From contig NC_004347.2 in assembly GCF_000146165.2 (NCBI RefSeq), positions 4,697,029 to 4,761,028 of the forward strand: a stretch of DNA of 64,000 bases, given 5' to 3'. Below the pieces are notes generated by a model. That model had not been told where the DNA came from. It saw nothing but the letters and a program-made list of their open reading frames with translations, and did not search any database. This document shows positions 61,464 through 64,000 of this stretch, one piece after another. The translations under genes were made by a program, and so were the position numbers. Position 1 is the first letter of the stretch, and the number at the start of each line of letters is the position of its first letter. This stretch comes from Shewanella oneidensis MR-1. GTDB lineage: Bacteria > Pseudomonadota > Gammaproteobacteria > Enterobacterales > Shewanellaceae.

Positions 61464-61991
61464 ATGAAACATACTCTCACGCTATCAATGCTAATCAGCA
61501 CCTGCCTTTTTACCGCTTCCGCCAGCGCAAACTGGTTAGATAACCTCGCTGGCACACAAGCAAAAACCGAAAAAACGGCAACCAGCACCGTCACCGAGTC
61601 CAATGAGTTAGTCAGCAATGTGATGTCGCAACTCGGTTTGAGCCAGACCCAAGCCGAAGGTGGGTTAGGCAGTTTATTAGGCCTCGCACAATCTAGCTTA
61701 GGCAGCAATGATTACACCAAATTAGCCGCCAGCATTCCCAATGCCGATAGCCTATTAGCCGCCGCACCTAAACTCGATGGCAATTCAGGGGTATCTGGTT
61801 TGCTCTCTAAGGCGGGTAATATTGGCTCTTCCCTGCAAGGCAGTGCAATGGTGTTAGATGCCTTTGAAAAACTTGGGATTTCTAAGGAATTAGCGATGCC
61901 GATGATCAACATCGCTAAATCATACCTTGAAACCAATGGTGCCGAAGGCAGTTCTGATCTGCTGATGAAGGGTCTAAACGCGCTACGCTAA
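61464..61991 (+). CDS. DUF2780-type exported protein
   Basis: A 175-residue protein with a signal peptide ending ASA near residue 22. The mature part is helical and rich in L, S, A and G with LVSNVMSQLGLSQTQAEGGLGSLLGLAQ near residue 50, matching the DUF2780 family of unknown role. ATG 61464 has AAAGGATG upstream; the frame is open 50 codons further without support. A hairpin at 62002-62027 follows. Confidence 0.8.
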   Translation: MKHTLTLSMLISTCLFTASASANWLDNLAGTQAKTEKTATSTVTESNELVSNVMSQLGLSQTQAEGGLGSLLGLAQSSLGSNDYTKLAASIPNADSLLAAAPKLDGNSGVSGLLSKAGNIGSSLQGSAMVLDAFEKLGISKELAMPMINIAKSYLETNGAEGSSDLLMKGLNALR

Positions 61992-62001
61992 TCGCCACGC
62001 C

Positions 62002-62033
62002 TCACCCTAAGCCCGCGCTTAGGGTGAACTTTA
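62002..62033 (+). terminator. Possible terminator after the DUF2780 gene
   Basis: TCACCCTAAGC (62002-62012) and GCTTAGGGTGA (62017-62027) form a perfect 11-base-pair stem with a four-base loop. Only a weak ACTTTA follows. Confidence 0.6.
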
Positions 62034-62087
62034 GCGTGTAAAATCACTCTATGTAGTTATTCCTTCTCGCCAGAGCAGTGCCACTTT

Positions 62088-62537
62088 ATGATTGCTAAGC
62101 TGAAACGATTCCTTCAATCCCACATCCAAGCCATCTCTCCAGAGGAGAAAGCTCGCCAGCTAAAATTAGCGGCAGCGAGCATGTTGCTCGAAGTGGTGTT
62201 TGCCGATGAAAACCTCGCGGCAGAAGAAAGAGCGCTATTACCTAAGCTACTGACGGAAACCCTCTCAATGTCAGCGCAGGATGCTAATGACTTGATTGAT
62301 GAGGCCAAAAAAGCCCAAGGTAATGCCACTTCATTATTTGAGTTTACCAATACCATTAATGCCGAATTTAGCTTGGAGCAAAAGCAACAGTTGCTATTAG
62401 CCATGTGGCAACTGGCCTATGCCGACGGGCAACTGTCACAGTACGAAGATCAGATCATCCGCCGCACCGCTGATTTGCTGTATCTCAAACACAGCGAACT
62501 TATTCAGATGCGCAATCAAGCTATCAAGGCAAGCTAA
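62088..62537 (+). CDS. TerB-like protein
   Basis: A 149-residue helical protein. Its paired acidic motifs (FADENLAAEE near residue 38 and AYADGQLSQYED near residue 111) match the TerB/DjlA-type domain linked to tellurite resistance and membrane stress. No ter operon surrounds it, so it may be a general member of the fold. There is no signal peptide or membrane segment. The gene stands alone. Confidence 0.8.
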   Translation: MIAKLKRFLQSHIQAISPEEKARQLKLAAASMLLEVVFADENLAAEERALLPKLLTETLSMSAQDANDLIDEAKKAQGNATSLFEFTNTINAEFSLEQKQQLLLAMWQLAYADGQLSQYEDQIIRRTADLLYLKHSELIQMRNQAIKAS

Positions 62538-62573
62538 GTGACTTAATCAAACCCAGTGACTAAAACCCCATAA

Positions 62574-62606
62574 TAAAAAGCCTGAAAAGCAAACAGTGCT
62601 ATTCAG
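62574..62606 (-). terminator. Terminator of the HDOD gene
   Basis: AGCCTGAA (62579-62586) pairs with TTCAGGCT (62602-62609) across a 15-base loop. Read on the minus strand it is followed by T5. It lies about 70 bases after the HDOD stop. Confidence 0.75.
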
Positions 62607-62675
62607 GCTATGTGAGTCACTTCAATTGGTTTCGATTTCAGCGGCTAGGCTAGATTAAAACGTCTACTAGAAATA

Positions 62676-63500
62676 CTAAGCCAGCGCCTTTCCTATCTCA
62701 AACCCGACACCTCTAAGCTCTATTAACTTAACTCGCAACCCGCCCATCTCCATTTTTAAGCCTTTCTTGGTAGCAAGTTGCGATAACCAGCTGGTTTTGT
62801 CGTCATCCTCAATGGTGTCCCAATCCGCTAACACTTTATGGGCAAGACACAGCAATGCCGCCAGTTTAGAAAAAGGATTTGAATCCTTGGGATGATCCTG
62901 AAACAGAATGCCTTGCACCAGTGCAGGGGTAAACTTCCAGTTTTGTGCCAATAAGGCGCCAATATCAGGAGAGTCGTAACCGAGTAATTCACGCTCAAAA
63001 GCATGTTTATCTTTACCTTGCGCGACCGCTTCGGTAATTTTTTCAGCGTCTTCTGGAGAAATTGCCGCAATCAATAAATCACCAATACGGTGGAGAATTC
63101 CGCAGGTAAAAGCCTCATCGGGCTGAACACCACACCGTTTAGCCATCTCTTGGCTATAGAGTGCGATTTCAAAGGTTTGCCCCCAAAAATGCGCCAAATC
63201 AACGCCATTGCATTTAGGCACCGCGCCCATCACCGCAGATGCTAACACTAGGGTACGCAAAGTTTGCATACCTAGGCGCACAACGGCTTCATCAATGCTG
63301 CCAACCTCGCGACTGTGACCGTAATAGGCGCAGTTGGCTAATCTGAGCACCTTGGCACTGATTAAGGGATCACGCGACACCTTAGTCGCAATATTTTTTA
63401 CGGTGGCATTGTCGTCGTTCACGACTTCAAGTAATTCACTGATGGCTTTAGGTAAACGGGGTAACTCATCAACTCGACTCAGTAGCGCGGCGGAATCCAT
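62676..63500 (-). CDS. HDOD-domain signalling protein
   Basis: A 274-residue protein almost wholly made of an HDOD domain. The opening LLSRVDELPRLPKAISELLEVVND and the KVSRDPLISAKVLRLANCAYYG block are characteristic. HDOD proteins are HD-domain relatives found in signalling and stress response; whether this one has catalytic activity cannot be told. ATG 63500 has AAGGAG seven bases upstream; the ATG two codons before is too close to it. It is divergent from the TonB gene. Confidence 0.88.
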   Translation of the reverse strand: MDSAALLSRVDELPRLPKAISELLEVVNDDNATVKNIATKVSRDPLISAKVLRLANCAYYGHSREVGSIDEAVVRLGMQTLRTLVLASAVMGAVPKCNGVDLAHFWGQTFEIALYSQEMAKRCGVQPDEAFTCGILHRIGDLLIAAISPEDAEKITEAVAQGKDKHAFERELLGYDSPDIGALLAQNWKFTPALVQGILFQDHPKDSNPFSKLAALLCLAHKVLADWDTIEDDDKTSWLSQLATKKGLKMEMGGLRVKLIELRGVGFEIGKALA

Positions 63501-63806
63501 ATTCATTCTCCTTCTAAGTGAATGATCAAAATATAGAACACAAAATCTCGCCCCGCCCTCAAGGATATGAAGACTTATCAATAGGGTGTAAAGCTCTTCC
63601 GCCAACAATCAGTAATCACTAGCTAAGCAAAAACTCAGCTCGCAAAGCATCAGAACGCTTCTGCAGCGCCGAATAATCCTCAGGGATTCACGCTTTTCCT
63701 TGTGGATCGCTGCTCAATAATTAGGCTTATTTGTAAAGAAATGTTTCTAAAAATAAGTAATGGATGATATAGATTAAATATTGTTCATCCATTGTAAGGA
63801 AGCATC
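63501..63806. promoter_or_regulatory. Divergent region with an 8-base dyad before tonB
   Basis: 306 bases without a gene. ATGGATGA (63760-63767) and TCATCCAT (63785-63792) form a perfect inverted repeat separated by 17 A/T-rich bases that include a TATAGAT -10-like stretch. It lies just upstream of AAGGA, the binding site for the gene at 63807. It may be an operator or a leader hairpin. Confidence 0.4.
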
Positions 63807-64000
63807 ATGGGTCAAAATGTCATCGTTAATCGTACTGGGATCATCGTCGTTAGTGCATTAATCCCCTTGGGTTTGTTCGTCTTTATGGCGCAACTTATCC
63901 ATAATCCACAACCTTTAAGCGGACAAGCGACCGATGCGCCGCAAATCAATATTTTGATGAGTGAACGAACACCTATCCCGCCAAAGGAAAGTCGCAAACC
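63807..64000 (+). CDS. TonB2-like energy transducer, N-terminal part (3' end outside window)
   Basis: The first 64 codons of a longer gene. A membrane anchor (about residues 10-30, with PLGLFVFMAQLI) is followed by a periplasmic segment that turns proline- and lysine-rich at the window edge (IPPKESRKP). This fits the N-terminus of the TonB2 group, which passes proton-motive energy to outer-membrane receptors such as the two in this window. AAGGAAGCATC precedes the ATG. The diagnostic C-terminal domain is not visible. Confidence 0.65.
   Translation, partial: MGQNVIVNRTGIIVVSALIPLGLFVFMAQLIHNPQPLSGQATDAPQINILMSERTPIPPKESRK

Overview
The window reads as a chromosomal segment of a gamma-proteobacterium, most probably Shewanella. 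The grounds are the gene families and their order: a tandem pair of formate dehydrogenase operons with their own Tat-tagged small proteins, an irgA/irgB siderophore-receptor pair, a HemN-like radical SAM gene, tandem M16 peptidases, a GlyGly-CTERM secreted protease and a TonB2-like protein. This placement is from family recognition only; no database search was run. No rRNA, tRNA or CRISPR array was seen.

Positions 1-13165 form a formate respiration region. A cut-off DUF3306-type gene, a polyferredoxin and a TorD-type chaperone lead into two successive fdh sets. Each set encodes a small Tat protein, a Cys-type catalytic FdhA, a four-cluster FdhB and a cytochrome b FdhC. FdhA and FdhB would sit on the periplasmic face and pass electrons through FdhC to quinone. 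Positions 13203-26825 hold iron uptake and general transport: a TonB receptor behind a weak Fur-like site, a bile-acid/sodium symporter family protein, the HemN-like gene, irgA with a near-perfect Fur box and divergent irgB, a patatin, and an EamA transporter with its LysR regulator.

Positions 27150-30700 hold trmL followed by mobile DNA: a REP-associated tyrosine transposase (RAYT) element abutting an IS256-family remnant that is itself split by an IS630-family element. Positions 30758-44255 are core genes (S9 peptidase, an M16 pair, a 1634-residue subtilase with a divergent LysR gene, an esterase). Positions 44260-49540 are a second mobile patch. It contains two integron attC sites with cassette genes but no visible integrase, an intact IS256-family element, a second RAYT element, and an IS110-family element inserted exactly at the RAYT end motif. 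Positions 49557-64000 return to core genes: a methyltransferase, a PAS-GGDEF-EAL protein, a DTW-domain tRNA-modifying enzyme, a Bcr-type efflux gene with its LysR partner, a chemoreceptor, a Sel1-repeat protein, TerB-like and HDOD proteins, and the start of a TonB gene.

The most unusual material is in the mobile patches. The IS110-family element carries about 320 bases of structured non-coding DNA after its transposase gene, with a paired-loop layout like a bridge RNA and short matches to both target flanks. Both RAYT genes have their ribosome binding site locked in a conserved two-part hairpin, and both copies share a non-coding tail of about 230 bases. These are inferences from reading the sequence and were not tested by folding or alignment software.
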